In this document: piece by piece, positions 39,537 through 47,957 of the stretch
Numbering within the stretch: the first letter of the stretch is position 1
Layout: each line of letters starts with the position of its first letter
Source: Kitasatospora aureofaciens
GTDB lineage: Bacteria; Actinomycetota; Actinomycetes; Streptomycetales; Streptomycetaceae
Assembly: GCA_000720845.1 (NCBI GenBank)
Contig: JODU01000007.1
Coordinates: forward strand, 124,001-188,000
Direction of reading: 5' to 3'
DNA length: 64,000 bases
Translations under genes and position numbers: made by a program
Notes under the pieces: model-generated
What the model was told of the DNA's origin: nothing
Seen by the model: the letters and a program-made list of their open reading frames with translations, nothing else
Database searches by the model: none

Positions 39537-40577
39537 ATGACACCGCTCCGCACGCCACGCAGAATGAAGCCGGTCGCCGGCCCGGTGGCCGTCGGCGGAG
39601 GGGGAGGCGTGGGCGGAATCACCTCGAAGGACTTCGCCGCCGGGATGCGGGAGGCGGCACGGGCACTGCTCGCCCTCCTGGAACCGGAGCAGGTCCGTGC
39701 CCTGCGCGCGGTGCCCGACCGGCTGGACGCGCCCGAGCTGCGCGAGTGGACGTATCTGCCGGGCCCACGCCCCGGGCTCTCCACGGAGGGACTCGACGAC
39801 CGGCAGCGCGAGATGGTCGACGCGCTCCTGGCCACGGCACACAGCGCGACGGGCGCAGAGCTGGTGCGCGGGGCCATCGAGGTGGAGCGGCACCGTCGTG
39901 CCCAGCTGGGGGCCCTCGGCCCGGACCGCTACTGGGTGCGGCTGCTCGGCGACCCTGAGGGTGACGAACCCTGGGGCTGGCGGATGAACGGCCACCATCT
40001 CGCCGTACACGTACTGGTCACGGCCGCCGGGATCCGGGTGACCCCGCACTTCGTCGGCTCGGAACCGGCTCGCATCGGCAACGGGCCGCGGGCCGGGCAC
40101 CGGCTCCTCGGCCCGGAGGAGGACCTGGCCAGGGAACTGGTCACGAGCCTGCACGGCACCGTACGGGCGTCGGCGGTCTTCGCCGCCGCGCCGCCGGACG
40201 ACATCCTGACCCGGGCCGATCCGTTCGCCGATCCGGGTCTCCTTCCGGACGGTCTGGCCTACGACCGCATGGCACCCGGGCAACAGCGCCTGCTGGAGCG
40301 ACTGGTGCGCCGGTATCTCGACCGCGCGCCCGCGGCGTACGCGCGGGAGTGCTGGTCGGACGCCGTGGCCCGGGGGCTGGGCACCCTCTCCTTCGCCTGG
40401 GCCGGCGGCCTCACACCCGGCGACCGGCACTACTACTGCGTGCGCGCTCCGGACTTCCTGATCGAGTACGACAACACCCAGGACGACGGCAACCACGCCC
40501 ACTCGGTCTGGCGGCACGCCCGCCACGACTGGGGAGCCGACCTGCTCCGCGGGCACTACACGGAGCGGCACCCCTGA
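39537..40577 (+). CDS. DUF3500 domain protein
   Basis: A 346-residue protein of the DUF3500 family, found in many bacteria and some fungi without known function. Hallmarks are WGWRMNGHHLAVHVLV (about residues 141-156), TPHFVGSEPARI (about 165-176) and the C-terminal HYYCVRAPDFLIEYDNTQDDGNHAHSVWR motif (about 298-326) that ends the family domain. There is no signal peptide. A glycine stretch (VGGGGGVGG) precedes the domain. It starts at ATG 39537 and lies 53 bp after the lipoprotein gene, so one transcript is possible. Confidence 0.87.
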   Translation: MTPLRTPRRMKPVAGPVAVGGGGGVGGITSKDFAAGMREAARALLALLEPEQVRALRAVPDRLDAPELREWTYLPGPRPGLSTEGLDDRQREMVDALLATAHSATGAELVRGAIEVERHRRAQLGALGPDRYWVRLLGDPEGDEPWGWRMNGHHLAVHVLVTAAGIRVTPHFVGSEPARIGNGPRAGHRLLGPEEDLARELVTSLHGTVRASAVFAAAPPDDILTRADPFADPGLLPDGLAYDRMAPGQQRLLERLVRRYLDRAPAAYARECWSDAVARGLGTLSFAWAGGLTPGDRHYYCVRAPDFLIEYDNTQDDGNHAHSVWRHARHDWGADLLRGHYTERHP

Positions 40578-40583
40578 CCACGT

Positions 40584-40868
40584 TCACTTCGCCGGTGGAC
40601 CGTCCACCCGCTCCAGCAGGCGGACGGTCACGGTGTCGCCCTCGTCCTTGCCGATCGCCCTGCGCACCTGAGCCTTCACGGGCAGCTTGTGCGTGCCGTC
40701 GCCCAGGGCCATGAAGGACCCCTGGAACGGATGCCCGTCGATCGTGCCCCGGACCTTCACCAGGCCCCTGGTCCCGAAGTATCCGACCGACTCGGGCCAC
40801 ACGACGTAGGTCCAGCCGCCCTTGGCGGGGCTCTTCAGCAAAGTCGCGGTGAACTGCTCGTCCATCAT
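40584..40868 (-). CDS. DUF1905 domain protein
   Basis: A 94-residue beta-barrel-like protein of the DUF1905 family, often fused to YdeI/OmpD domains. The visible signature is FTATLLKSPAKGGWTYVVWP at the start, VKVRGTIDGHPFQGSFMALGDGTHKLPVKAQVRRAIG in the middle (given in pieces) and TVTVRLLERVDG at the end. The start is ATG 40868 or 40865. It ends 6 bp from the convergent DUF3500 gene and lies upstream of no obvious partner. Function unknown. Confidence 0.85.
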   Translation of the reverse strand: MMDEQFTATLLKSPAKGGWTYVVWPESVGYFGTRGLVKVRGTIDGHPFQGSFMALGDGTHKLPVKAQVRRAIGKDEGDTVTVRLLERVDGPPAK

Positions 40869-41016
40869 GGATACCGCCTGTTTCAGGAGTGGTCGACAGG
40901 GTCACCGTGACCGCGGCGGGGAGGGGACGTCGGCCCCGTGCCCGCGCCGCTGTCTCGGTGTTCACCAGGTACGACCGGTGCGGGCGGGAGAACTCATCGC
41001 CGGCCACGAGGACCGT

Positions 41017-41649
41017 TCAGCCCACCACCCGATAGGTCAGGTGCGTGACCGCGGTCGCCGCCCGCGACGCGACCTGTTCGAGCGCCAGCGGCGGCACGCC
41101 CTCGAAGAGCCGGGTGCCCGCGCCCAGGGTGAAGGGCACGATGTGCAGGCGCAGTTCCTCGATCAGGCCTGCCGCCAGGTACTGGTTGACAGTGGTCGCG
41201 CCGCCCTGGATCGCGACATCGGCGCCGCCGGCTGCCGAGCGCGCCCGCTCCAGCGCCGGCTCGATGCCGCCGGTGACGAAGTGGAACGTCGTGCCGCCGT
41301 CCATCGGCTGCGGCTCACGCGCGTAGTGGGTGAGTACGAAGACCGGGGCGTGGAAGGGCGGGCTGCCGCCCCACCAGCCGTTCCACGGGCGGTCCCACGC
41401 GCCGCGCACCGGGCCGAACATGTTGCGTCCCATGATGAACGCCCCGGCGGCGGCCATTCCCGCGATCTCGGCCCGGTTCTCGTCCGGGTGGTCGAACATC
41501 CATGCGTGCAGCCTTTCACCCGTCCCGTCGCCACCGTCGTTCCCGAACGGGCGTTCCTCGGTCTGGTCCGTCCCGGCCGTGTAGCCGTCGGCCGAGATCG
41601 TGATGTCGCAGATCACCTTGCCTGTGCCTGTACCTGTGCGCGCTGCCAT
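41017..41649 (-). CDS. RibD C-terminal / dihydrofolate reductase-family protein
   Basis: A 210-residue NADPH-binding reductase-like protein. Core motifs are KVICDITISADGYTAG at about residues 11-26, AGAFIMGRNMFGP near 68-80, VFVLTHYAREP near 103-113, and DVAIQGGATTVNQYLAAGLIEELRLHIVPF near 146-175. These are typical of the large actinobacterial YyaP/YwjB-like family, whose members are often annotated as dihydrofolate reductase family but have unproven activity. The relatives at 12267 and 58826 share the fold. No signal peptide. Unknown pathway. Confidence 0.82.
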   Translation of the reverse strand: MAARTGTGTGKVICDITISADGYTAGTDQTEERPFGNDGGDGTGERLHAWMFDHPDENRAEIAGMAAAGAFIMGRNMFGPVRGAWDRPWNGWWGGSPPFHAPVFVLTHYAREPQPMDGGTTFHFVTGGIEPALERARSAAGGADVAIQGGATTVNQYLAAGLIEELRLHIVPFTLGAGTRLFEGVPPLALEQVASRAATAVTHLTYRVVG

Positions 41650-41720
41650 GAGCACGGTTCTACACCTGTACCGCCCCGAGTGGGCCACAGGACGTGGCTT
41701 CAGCTTCTTATGCGCCAGGG

Positions 41721-41750
41721 TTGACAAAGTTTCACTGCACCTCATCAATA
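41721..41750 (+). promoter_or_regulatory. Promoter-like sequence upstream of the ROK gene
   Basis: TTGACA at 41721-41726 is a perfect -35 hexamer, and ATCAAT or TCAATA at 41744-41750 lies 17-18 bp on as a -10. AT-rich context (AAAGTTTCAC) is unusual here. This is the most consensus-like promoter in the window and fits transcription of the ROK gene at 41925. Confidence 0.6.
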
Positions 41751-41924
41751 TGTAAGCCACGGTGCCGCTGGCAGGAGATGCGGCGCGGATGCCTCCGGGA
41801 GGGGAACCATGGGAGACCACACCGCGGTTGCGCGACGACCGGAGGATCCCCCGGCTGTTCTCGGCGCGGAGAACTCACCGTGACCCAGCGGCGCGCAGGG
41901 CAGCCCTCGCAGGGAGCACCAAGC

Positions 41925-43082
41925 ATGGCGACGACCGGAACGGACCTGTCCCGGATGCGCGAGATGAACCAGCTGTCCATCGTGTGGGCGCTGCGCGGCA
42001 ACCCCCCGTCGACGGTCACCGAACTCGCGGGCCGGGCCGGTCTGTCGCGTCCCGCCGTGGACGTACTGGTGCAGGCACTGGTCACCGAGGGCTGGGCCGA
42101 GGTGCAGGAGCCCGGGGCCGGCAGCGTGGTGGGGCGCCCGGCGCGCCGGTACCGGTTCCGGGCCGACGCCGGCCATGTGCTCGGCATCGACGTCGGTGTG
42201 CACAAGGTCCTGGCGGTCCTCAGCGACCTGGAGGGCAACCTCGTGCGGACGCTGCGCCGGCCGGTCGACCCCGACGCGCCGCCCGCGGCACGGCTGTCGG
42301 AGGTCGACCGGGTGATCGACGACGTCCTCCGGGTCTGCGGGATGACACCGGACGACGTCTGGGCGGTGACGGTCGGGGTGACCGGCCCGGTCGACGCCGC
42401 GGGCCGGACCAGTCTGTCCACTCCGCTGCCCGGCTGGACCGAGGCCGACCCGGTCGGCCACCTCGCGGCCCGCTTCTCCTGCCCGATCCGGGTCGAGAAC
42501 GACTGCAAACTCTCCGCCGTGGGCGAGCGGTGGAAGGGCGTGGCCCAGGACGCCGACGACATCGTCTTCCTCCTCGCCGGACTGCGCACCGGCGCCGGTC
42601 TCATCCTGGACGGCACCCTGCGCCGAGGCCACGGCGGCGCCGCGGGAGAGATCGGCGCCCTCAGGGCGGTGCGCTGGCTCACCGCTGCGGACCACCTCCG
42701 GTCCTGCCCCGGGATCCCGGCCACGGCCGCGCCCGGCGAGGCCGCCGCATGGGTCTTCCAGGCGGCCCGGGACGGCGACCGGGACGCGCGGACGGCGGTC
42801 CGCCGCTACACCCGCGACCTCGCGGTGGGGGTCGCCGCGCTGGTGCTGACCCTGGACCCACAGGTCGTCGTCTACGGCGGCGGCTTCTCGCGCTCCGCCG
42901 ACGTGGTCCTCGAGCCACTGCGCCGCGAACTGACCAAGCACTGCCTGCGCCTGCCGGAACTGCGCGCCTCCACGCTCGGCGACGAGAGCGTGGCCCTGGG
43001 CGCGGTGCGCCTCGCGCTGGACGAGGTCGACGACCGGCTGCTGAGCGACGGGCTCTCCGCACCGACCGCACCACGCCGCTAG
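41925..43082 (+). CDS. ROK family transcriptional regulator
   Basis: A 385-residue sugar-responsive repressor. An N-terminal winged helix-turn-helix (IVWALRGNPPSTVTELAGRAGLSRPAVDVLVQAL, about residues 15-48; split) is followed by the ROK domain with VLGIDVGVHKVLAVLSDLEG (about 84-103), GVTGPVDAAG, VENDCKLSAVGERWKG and GLRTGAGLILDG. The usual zinc motif CxCGxxGCxE and the GHM/GEIGH histidine are missing; only SCPGIPATAAPGEAA remains at the expected place, so sugar-kinase activity is unlikely. AGGGAG precedes ATG 41925; GTG 41880 is an alternative. It precedes a Gfo/Idh dehydrogenase and probably controls it. Confidence 0.86.
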   Translation: MATTGTDLSRMREMNQLSIVWALRGNPPSTVTELAGRAGLSRPAVDVLVQALVTEGWAEVQEPGAGSVVGRPARRYRFRADAGHVLGIDVGVHKVLAVLSDLEGNLVRTLRRPVDPDAPPAARLSEVDRVIDDVLRVCGMTPDDVWAVTVGVTGPVDAAGRTSLSTPLPGWTEADPVGHLAARFSCPIRVENDCKLSAVGERWKGVAQDADDIVFLLAGLRTGAGLILDGTLRRGHGGAAGEIGALRAVRWLTAADHLRSCPGIPATAAPGEAAAWVFQAARDGDRDARTAVRRYTRDLAVGVAALVLTLDPQVVVYGGGFSRSADVVLEPLRRELTKHCLRLPELRASTLGDESVALGAVRLALDEVDDRLLSDGLSAPTAPRR

Positions 43083-43168
43083 GCCCGCCCGGCCCGTCGG
43101 CACCGGGCTCCGGCGTGCCCCGCACACCACAACCCACCACTCCCCCGCAGGGAACGAAGGGACAGCAC

Positions 43169-44458
43169 GTGAGCCAGCGTGACCAGACATCGATGCCGGA
43201 ACTGCGCGTCGGCGTGATCGGCGTCGGCCAGCGCGCGCCCGTCGCCGCGCTGGCGAACCGCCCCGGACTCGCCCGGGTCGTCTCCTGCGCCGATCCGGAC
43301 CCGCGAGGCCGCGACGACGCCAGGGCCCTGTTCGGACCGGACGTGGTGCTGCACGAGCGGTACGAGAAGATGGCCGACGACGACCTGGACGCCGTGTTCG
43401 TCCTCACTCCGGACCATGTGCACACACGGCCCGCGCTGTTCTTCCTGACCGCCGGGGTCCCGGTGTTCGTGGAGAAGCCGTTGGCGATCACCGTCGAGGA
43501 CTGCGACGCCCTGCTCCAGGCCGCCTACGACTCCCGCAGCCGTCTGTACGTGGGCCACAATCTGCGCCATCTCCCGGTGCTGCGGCGGATGCGCGAACTG
43601 ATCGACGAGGGTGCGACAGGGCGGGTGCGCGCCGTGTGGTGCCGCCACTTCGTCGGGCACGGCGGGGACTACTACTTCAAGGACTGGCACGCCGAGCGGG
43701 CCAACACCACGGGGCTGCTCCTGCAGAAGGGCGCCCACGACCTCGACGTGATCCACTGGCTCGCCGGGGGCTACTCCAGGAGCGTCGTCGCGCAGGGCGC
43801 CCTGTCGGTGTACGGCGACAACCCGCGGCGCGGGGCCGGCGACCCGGCACCGGCGGGCGGTCGCATGCCCGACTGGTTCGACCCGGAGACCTGGCCGCCG
43901 TCCGCGCTGCGGGAGCTGAACCCCGTCGTCGACGTCGAGGACATCAGCATGATGCTGACGCGCCTGGACAACGGCGTGCTCGCCAGCTACCAGCAGTGCC
44001 ACTTCACGCCGGACTACTGGCGCAATTACACCGTCATCGGGGACGAGGGCCGGCTGGAGAACTTCGGCGACGGCATCGAGGGCGATCCCGCGACGATCCA
44101 GGTGTGGAACCGGCACCGTTCCGGCTATCGGCGCGACGCCGACCTGACCGTCCCGGTCCCCACCCCGTCCCAGGACGACCACGGCGGCGCGGACCGGGCG
44201 CTGGTCGACGAGTTCCTCCGCTTCGCCGCCGCCGGGGGCCGGACGGACACCTCTCCGGTGGCGGCCCGCGAGGCGGTCGCCGCCGGTGTCGCCGCGACGA
44301 CGTCGCTGCGCTCGGGCGGCACCCCGGTCGACGTACCCGCACCGCCTGCGGCGATCGTCGACTACTTCCGGCAGCACCAGCCCGCGGGGCCCGCGCACCG
44401 GGGACCGCGCGCCCGACCCGGTGACAGGGAGGCGGCGCCGGATCATTCGGCGCCGTAG
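43169..44458 (+). CDS. Gfo/Idh/MocA family oxidoreductase
   Basis: A 429-residue NAD(P)-dependent sugar dehydrogenase-like protein. The Rossmann motif is LRVGVIGVGQRAPVAAL (about residues 11-27), the hinge EKP motif VEKPLAITVEDC near 108-119, and the catalytic-side HDLDVIHWLAGG motif near 191-202. The family oxidises or epimerises sugars and inositols. It starts at GTG 43169, 86 bp after the ROK regulator. The C-terminal extra (PAHRGPRARPGDREAAPDH) is low-complexity and overlaps the stop of the convergent TetR gene by 16 bp. Substrate is probably a sugar or cyclitol sensed by the ROK protein. Confidence 0.88.
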   Translation: MSQRDQTSMPELRVGVIGVGQRAPVAALANRPGLARVVSCADPDPRGRDDARALFGPDVVLHERYEKMADDDLDAVFVLTPDHVHTRPALFFLTAGVPVFVEKPLAITVEDCDALLQAAYDSRSRLYVGHNLRHLPVLRRMRELIDEGATGRVRAVWCRHFVGHGGDYYFKDWHAERANTTGLLLQKGAHDLDVIHWLAGGYSRSVVAQGALSVYGDNPRRGAGDPAPAGGRMPDWFDPETWPPSALRELNPVVDVEDISMMLTRLDNGVLASYQQCHFTPDYWRNYTVIGDEGRLENFGDGIEGDPATIQVWNRHRSGYRRDADLTVPVPTPSQDDHGGADRALVDEFLRFAAAGGRTDTSPVAAREAVAAGVAATTSLRSGGTPVDVPAPPAAIVDYFRQHQPAGPAHRGPRARPGDREAAPDHSAP

Positions 44459-45042
44459 TACAGCCGGAGGAACTCCTCCATCGCCGCGTCGACGCCGGCC
44501 CGGTCACCGGTGGCGAGCAGGTCGAGCAGCAGGCCGCGGACGGTGGCGAGCCCCAGCCTGGCGCGGTTCCTGGCCGCGACGGGCGACGCCCCGGCCTCGG
44601 CCTCGGCGACCGCCAGGGGCTCCAGCCAGTCGCTCACCAGCCCTTCGAGGACCGGGGCGGCCTCGGGCCGGCCCCGCAGCGCATGTCCGCAGATCTCGAA
44701 GAAGAGCCGCTCCTGATCCGCCACGCCGGGATCGGTCAGCCGCCGCCACAGCAGCCGCGCCACATCGGCGGGGGCGGGACCGGGCTCCGCGCGGAGCCGG
44801 GCCAGCAACTCCCGCTGGCGCCGCTCCGAGGCCCGGACGATCTCGACGAGCAGCTGTTCCTTGGAGCCGAAGTAGTGGATCAGCATGCGGTGGCTGGCCC
44901 CGATCGCGGCGCCGAGCCGGCGCAGGCTCAGGTCCGCGATGCCGTGCGCCGCGACGTGGTCGGCTGCCGCCTCGATCAGTTGCGCGCGCCGGTCTTCCCG
45001 CGTCTCCCGCCCGGCGTCGGGCGCCGTCTGCGAACCGTCCAT
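44443..45042 (-). CDS. TetR family transcriptional regulator
   Basis: A 199-residue repressor with helix-turn-helix at about residues 18-62: LIEAAADHVAAHGIADLSLRRLGAAIG and ASHRMLIHYFGSKEQLLVEIV. The C-terminal ligand domain ends LRLYYGAE. ATG 45042 was chosen because the family N-terminus starts there; GTG 45048 or 45051 are alternatives. It is divergent from an SRPBCC gene, with two palindromes in the 55-bp gap. Both have the same half-sites, so it should bind cooperatively and block both promoters. Confidence 0.88.
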   Translation of the reverse strand: MDGSQTAPDAGRETREDRRAQLIEAAADHVAAHGIADLSLRRLGAAIGASHRMLIHYFGSKEQLLVEIVRASERRQRELLARLRAEPGPAPADVARLLWRRLTDPGVADQERLFFEICGHALRGRPEAAPVLEGLVSDWLEPLAVAEAEAGASPVAARNRARLGLATVRGLLLDLLATGDRAGVDAAMEEFLRLYYGAE

Positions 45043-45058
45043 GGTGACCACGCCGCGA

Positions 45059-45076
45059 GTGTACCAATCGGTACAC
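45059..45076. promoter_or_regulatory. Operator 1 of the TetR/SRPBCC pair
   Basis: Perfect inverted repeat GTGTACC-aatc-GGTACAC, 18 bp, 17 bp upstream of the TetR start. Same half-site as operator 2. Confidence 0.78.
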
Positions 45077-45082
45077 CCTCTG

Positions 45083-45098
45083 TGTACCGTGTGGTACA
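45083..45098. promoter_or_regulatory. Operator 2 of the TetR/SRPBCC pair, touching the start codon
   Basis: Perfect inverted repeat TGTACC-gtgt-GGTACA, 16 bp. Its last base is the A of the SRPBCC ATG (45098), so repressor bound here would block both transcription and the start. With no room for a ribosome site, the SRPBCC mRNA is probably leaderless or starts upstream of the first operator. The two operator centres are 23 bp apart. Confidence 0.75.
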
Positions 45099-45562
45099 TG
45101 AAGCCTGTCACTGTCTCGATCGACGTGCCCCAGTCACCCGGGCAGGTCTACGACTTCCTCGATGTCATGGCTCACCACGAGCGGTTCACCGATCACTACC
45201 TGTCCGGCTGGCACTGCGCCGGGCCCGCCCGCGGCATCGGTGCGCGCGCCTCCGTCACCGCCTCGCTGGGCGGCGCCAAGGCCGACGTCGACATCGAGGT
45301 CGTCCAGGCCGAGGTGGCGCGGCGCATCGTCGAACGCAACATCAGCGCGGGCGGGCGACGCCTGGCCCACGGGACCTACGCCATCGAACCGCTGGGGACC
45401 GGCGGGACCCATGTCTCGTTCACGTACTCCTGGGTCCGCGCTCCGCTCGCCGACCGTCTGCTGAGCCCCGCCGTACGCATGACGATGCGACGCGCCAACC
45501 GCACGGCCATGCGACGCCTGGCCGCCGAGCTGGCCCGTCACGCATCCGCCACCGGTACCTGA
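45098..45562 (+). CDS. SRPBCC family protein
   Basis: A 154-residue START-fold protein. It begins PVTVSIDVPQSPGQVYDFLDVMAHHERFTDHY, the family opening, and ends with the basic helix VRMTMRRANRTAMRRLAAELARHA. It binds a hydrophobic small molecule, or catalyses cyclisation or dehydration. The divergent TetR gene and the operator that overlaps its start suggest strict ligand-induced expression, as for a binding or detoxification protein. Ligand unknown. Confidence 0.85.
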   Translation: MKPVTVSIDVPQSPGQVYDFLDVMAHHERFTDHYLSGWHCAGPARGIGARASVTASLGGAKADVDIEVVQAEVARRIVERNISAGGRRLAHGTYAIEPLGTGGTHVSFTYSWVRAPLADRLLSPAVRMTMRRANRTAMRRLAAELARHASATGT

Positions 45563-45653
45563 TCCCCGAACCCCGCACCAGCCGTGGGGAGTTGAACGGT
45601 CCGACATCTGTCGCGCACCGGCGTACAGGTGTACGGTCACGGCCCGAAGGCTT

Positions 45654-45667
45654 TGGGAGCGCTCCCA
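45654..45667. promoter_or_regulatory. CebR box
   Basis: TGGGAGC-GCTCCCA, a perfect 14-bp palindrome. This is the established binding site of CebR, the cellobiose-responsive repressor of cellulose-use genes in Streptomyces. It lies 49 bp before the cellulase start at 45716, so cellobiose or cellotriose should induce that gene. The cebR gene is not in the window. Confidence 0.88.
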
Positions 45668-45715
45668 AAACCGCACTTCCGATTGTCATGTCCGCTTCAC
45701 ATGAGGAGGAATGCG

Positions 45716-47101
45716 TTGAAACGCCTTTTGGCCCTGCTCGCGACCGTCGCATCGACCGTCGGCCTCACGGCGATCGCCGGACCCCCGGCCCAGGCCGCGA
45801 CCGGTTGCAAGGCCGAATACACGGTCACCAGCCAGTGGGAGGGCGGCTTCCAGGCCGGGGTTAAGATCACGAACCTGGGTGATCCCGTCAGCGGGTGGAC
45901 GCTCCGCTTCACGATGCCGGACGCCGGGCAGAAGGTCGTCCAGGGCTGGAACGCCTCCTGGTCGCAGTCCGGCTCAACGGTCACCGCCGACGGCGTCGAC
46001 TGGAACCGCACACTGTCCACCGGCGCGTCGGCGGACCTGGGGTTCGTGGGATCCTTCACCGGGTCCAACCCGGCACCCACGTCCTTCGCGCTCAACGGCG
46101 TGACCTGCACCGGGTCCGTCACCGATCCGCCGACGGACCCGCCGACCGACCCGCCCGCGACTGGCACCCCGACCGCCGTCAACGGTCGACTGCACGTCTG
46201 CGGCGTGCATCTGTGCAACCAGTACGACCGCCCCGTACAGCTGCGCGGCATGAGCACGCACGGCATCCAGTGGTTCGGCTCCTGCTACAACGACGCGTCC
46301 CTGGACGCACTGGCGAAGGACTGGAAGTCGGACCTGCTGCGTATCGCCATGTACGTCCAGGAGGACGGCTACGAGACCGACCCGGCGGGCTTCACCAGCC
46401 GGGTGAACTCCCTGGTCGACGCGGCCGGGGCACGCGGCATGTACGCGGTGATCGACTTCCACACGCTGACACCGGGCGACCCGAACTACAACCTCGACCG
46501 CGCCAAGACGTTCTTCTCCTCCGTGGCCGCGCGCAACGCGCACAAGGAGAACGTGATCTACGAGATCGCCAACGAGCCCAACGGTGTGAGCTGGGCGGCC
46601 GTCAAGAGCTACGCCGAGCAGGTCATCCCGGTGATCCGGGCCGCCGACCCGGACGCCGTCGTGATCGTCGGCACACGCGGCTGGTCCTCGCTGGGCGTCT
46701 CGGACGGCTCGAACGAGAGCGAGGTGGTCAACAACCCCGTGAACGCGACCAACATCATGTACGCCTTCCACTTCTACGCCGCGAGCCACAAGGACACCTA
46801 CCGCGCCGCGGTGAGCCGGGCGGCGACGCAACTACCCCTGTTCGTCTCTGAGTTCGGCACGGTGAGCGCCACCGGCGGAGGCGCGGTGGACCGGGCGAGC
46901 AGCGTCGCATGGCTGGATCTGCTCGATCGGCTGAAGATCGGTTACGCGAACTGGACGTACTCCGACGCCGACGAGGGCAGCGCGGCGTTCGAGCCGGGCA
47001 CCTGCGCGGGCACCGACTACGGCAGCAGCGGCGTACTGACCGAGTCCGGGGCTCTGCTGAAGAGCCGTATCAGCACCGCCGACGACTTCCCGACGAGCTG
47101 A
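45716..47101 (+). CDS. Secreted endo-1,4-beta-glucanase, CBM2 plus GH5
   Basis: A 461-residue secreted cellulase. Signal peptide to about residue 28; family 2 cellulose-binding module at about 30-130 (CKAEYTVTSQWEGGFQAGVKITN, GWNASWSQ, with aromatic binding residues); a proline-threonine linker (TDPPTDPPTDPPAT); then the GH5 catalytic domain. Its acid/base is in EIANEPNGVSW and its nucleophile in LFVSEFGT. It cuts internal bonds of cellulose outside the cell. TTG 45716 is chosen as GGAGGA lies 5 bp before it; ATG 45701 is the long alternative. A CebR box precedes it and a strong hairpin follows at 47108. Confidence 0.92.
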   Translation: MKRLLALLATVASTVGLTAIAGPPAQAATGCKAEYTVTSQWEGGFQAGVKITNLGDPVSGWTLRFTMPDAGQKVVQGWNASWSQSGSTVTADGVDWNRTLSTGASADLGFVGSFTGSNPAPTSFALNGVTCTGSVTDPPTDPPTDPPATGTPTAVNGRLHVCGVHLCNQYDRPVQLRGMSTHGIQWFGSCYNDASLDALAKDWKSDLLRIAMYVQEDGYETDPAGFTSRVNSLVDAAGARGMYAVIDFHTLTPGDPNYNLDRAKTFFSSVAARNAHKENVIYEIANEPNGVSWAAVKSYAEQVIPVIRAADPDAVVIVGTRGWSSLGVSDGSNESEVVNNPVNATNIMYAFHFYAASHKDTYRAAVSRAATQLPLFVSEFGTVSATGGGAVDRASSVAWLDLLDRLKIGYANWTYSDADEGSAAFEPGTCAGTDYGSSGVLTESGALLKSRISTADDFPTS

Positions 47102-47107
47102 CCCCCG

Positions 47108-47136
47108 GCGGGGCTCCGGAGCCCTCCGGGCCCCGC
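47108..47136. terminator. Terminator after the cellulase gene
   Basis: GCGGGGC then CCGGAG (47108-47121, with one bulged T at 47115) pair with CTCCGG then GCCCCGC (47124-47136). The loop is only 2 nt, so the inner pairs open. The stem is among the strongest in the window and starts 7 bp after the stop codon. Confidence 0.65.
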
Positions 47137-47226
47137 ACGAATTGACTGATTGACGGCGACACCCAGTGGGCAGGGAGGCAGATGATGTCATGAGCACGAC
47201 TCCTCTCCCCCACAAGGAGGTCGACC

Positions 47227-47802
47227 ATGCACGTCCGCACACTGACCGGGCACCTCGCCGCCGCCGCGCTGTTGTCGCTGCCGCTGCTGAGCGCAGAGGC
47301 CGTGGCCGCGGGCCCGTCGGGCGACGCCCCGGGTTCCCCGGCCGCGGCCCGGGTCCTCACCTACGACGCGAGCGGCTCCGCCGAGTTCAGGTCCGCGGTG
47401 GACCGGGGCGCGGCGATCTGGAACGAGAGCGTCGAGGGCGCGGAGCTGCGCCCGGCCACGGCGGGGCAGCGGGCCGACATCCGCGTGCTGGCCGACGACG
47501 GCTGGCCGCGCGCGCTCACCACTTCCCTGGGCAACGGCACCGTCTGGATCGGCCGCCAGGCCGTGAACGAGGGCTACAACACGGTGCGCATCTCGTCCCA
47601 CGAGCTCGGTCACATCCTGGGACTTCCGGACCGCAAGCCCGGGCCGTGCTCCAGCCTGATGTCGGGGTCCAGCGCGGGCGTCCCGTGCACGAACCCGTAT
47701 CCGAACGCGGCGGAGAAGGCGGAGGTCGAGGGCAACTTCGGCGGGGCGGCCGGTTCGCCGCCGGCGATCGCCGCACCGGCACCCGTGCTCATCGAGGACT
47801 GA
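47227..47802 (+). CDS. snpA: Snapalysin, small secreted zinc metalloprotease (M7)
   Basis: A 191-residue secreted metalloprotease. Signal peptide to about residue 28, a short propeptide to about 40, then the mature enzyme. The zinc site HELGHILGLPD is at 125-135: His125, His129 and Asp135 bind zinc and Glu126 is the base, the metzincin variant with Asp in place of the third His that marks family M7. The two cysteines (PCSSLM, PCTNPY) form the known disulfide. AAGGAGG precedes ATG 47227. In many Streptomyces a LysR gene is next door; here it is absent, so control is different or lies elsewhere. Confidence 0.92.
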   Translation: MHVRTLTGHLAAAALLSLPLLSAEAVAAGPSGDAPGSPAAARVLTYDASGSAEFRSAVDRGAAIWNESVEGAELRPATAGQRADIRVLADDGWPRALTTSLGNGTVWIGRQAVNEGYNTVRISSHELGHILGLPDRKPGPCSSLMSGSSAGVPCTNPYPNAAEKAEVEGNFGGAAGSPPAIAAPAPVLIED

Positions 47803-47829
47803 CCGGGCAGGGCCGCTGGAGTGCGCCGT

Positions 47830-47867
47830 GCGGGGAAGCCGTGAAGGGTTCGAGCACACTTCCCCGC
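47830..47867. terminator. Hairpin after snapalysin
   Basis: GCGGGGAAG at 47830-47838 pairs with CTTCCCCGC at 47859-47867, 9-bp perfect stem and 20-nt loop. It lies 27 bp after the snpA stop and can end that transcript. Confidence 0.5.
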
Positions 47868-47957
47868 CTTCGGCCGCAGCGGCGGAAGACTCGAAGGACT
47901 CGCTCGGCGCTTCCGGACAAGCAGGGCGCCGACCACGTATGGGGAGACCGATCAACC

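Noticed and set aside
41762..44458. Very long plus-strand open frame
   Set aside because: Its first 1.4 kb is a shadow of the ROK gene in another frame; the real Gfo/Idh gene begins at GTG 43169, where the Rossmann motif starts.
45622..45635. Third TetR operator-like palindrome CGTAC-aggt-GTACG
   Set aside because: It resembles the twin operators but lacks the outer CC/GG bases and is over 500 bp away from them.
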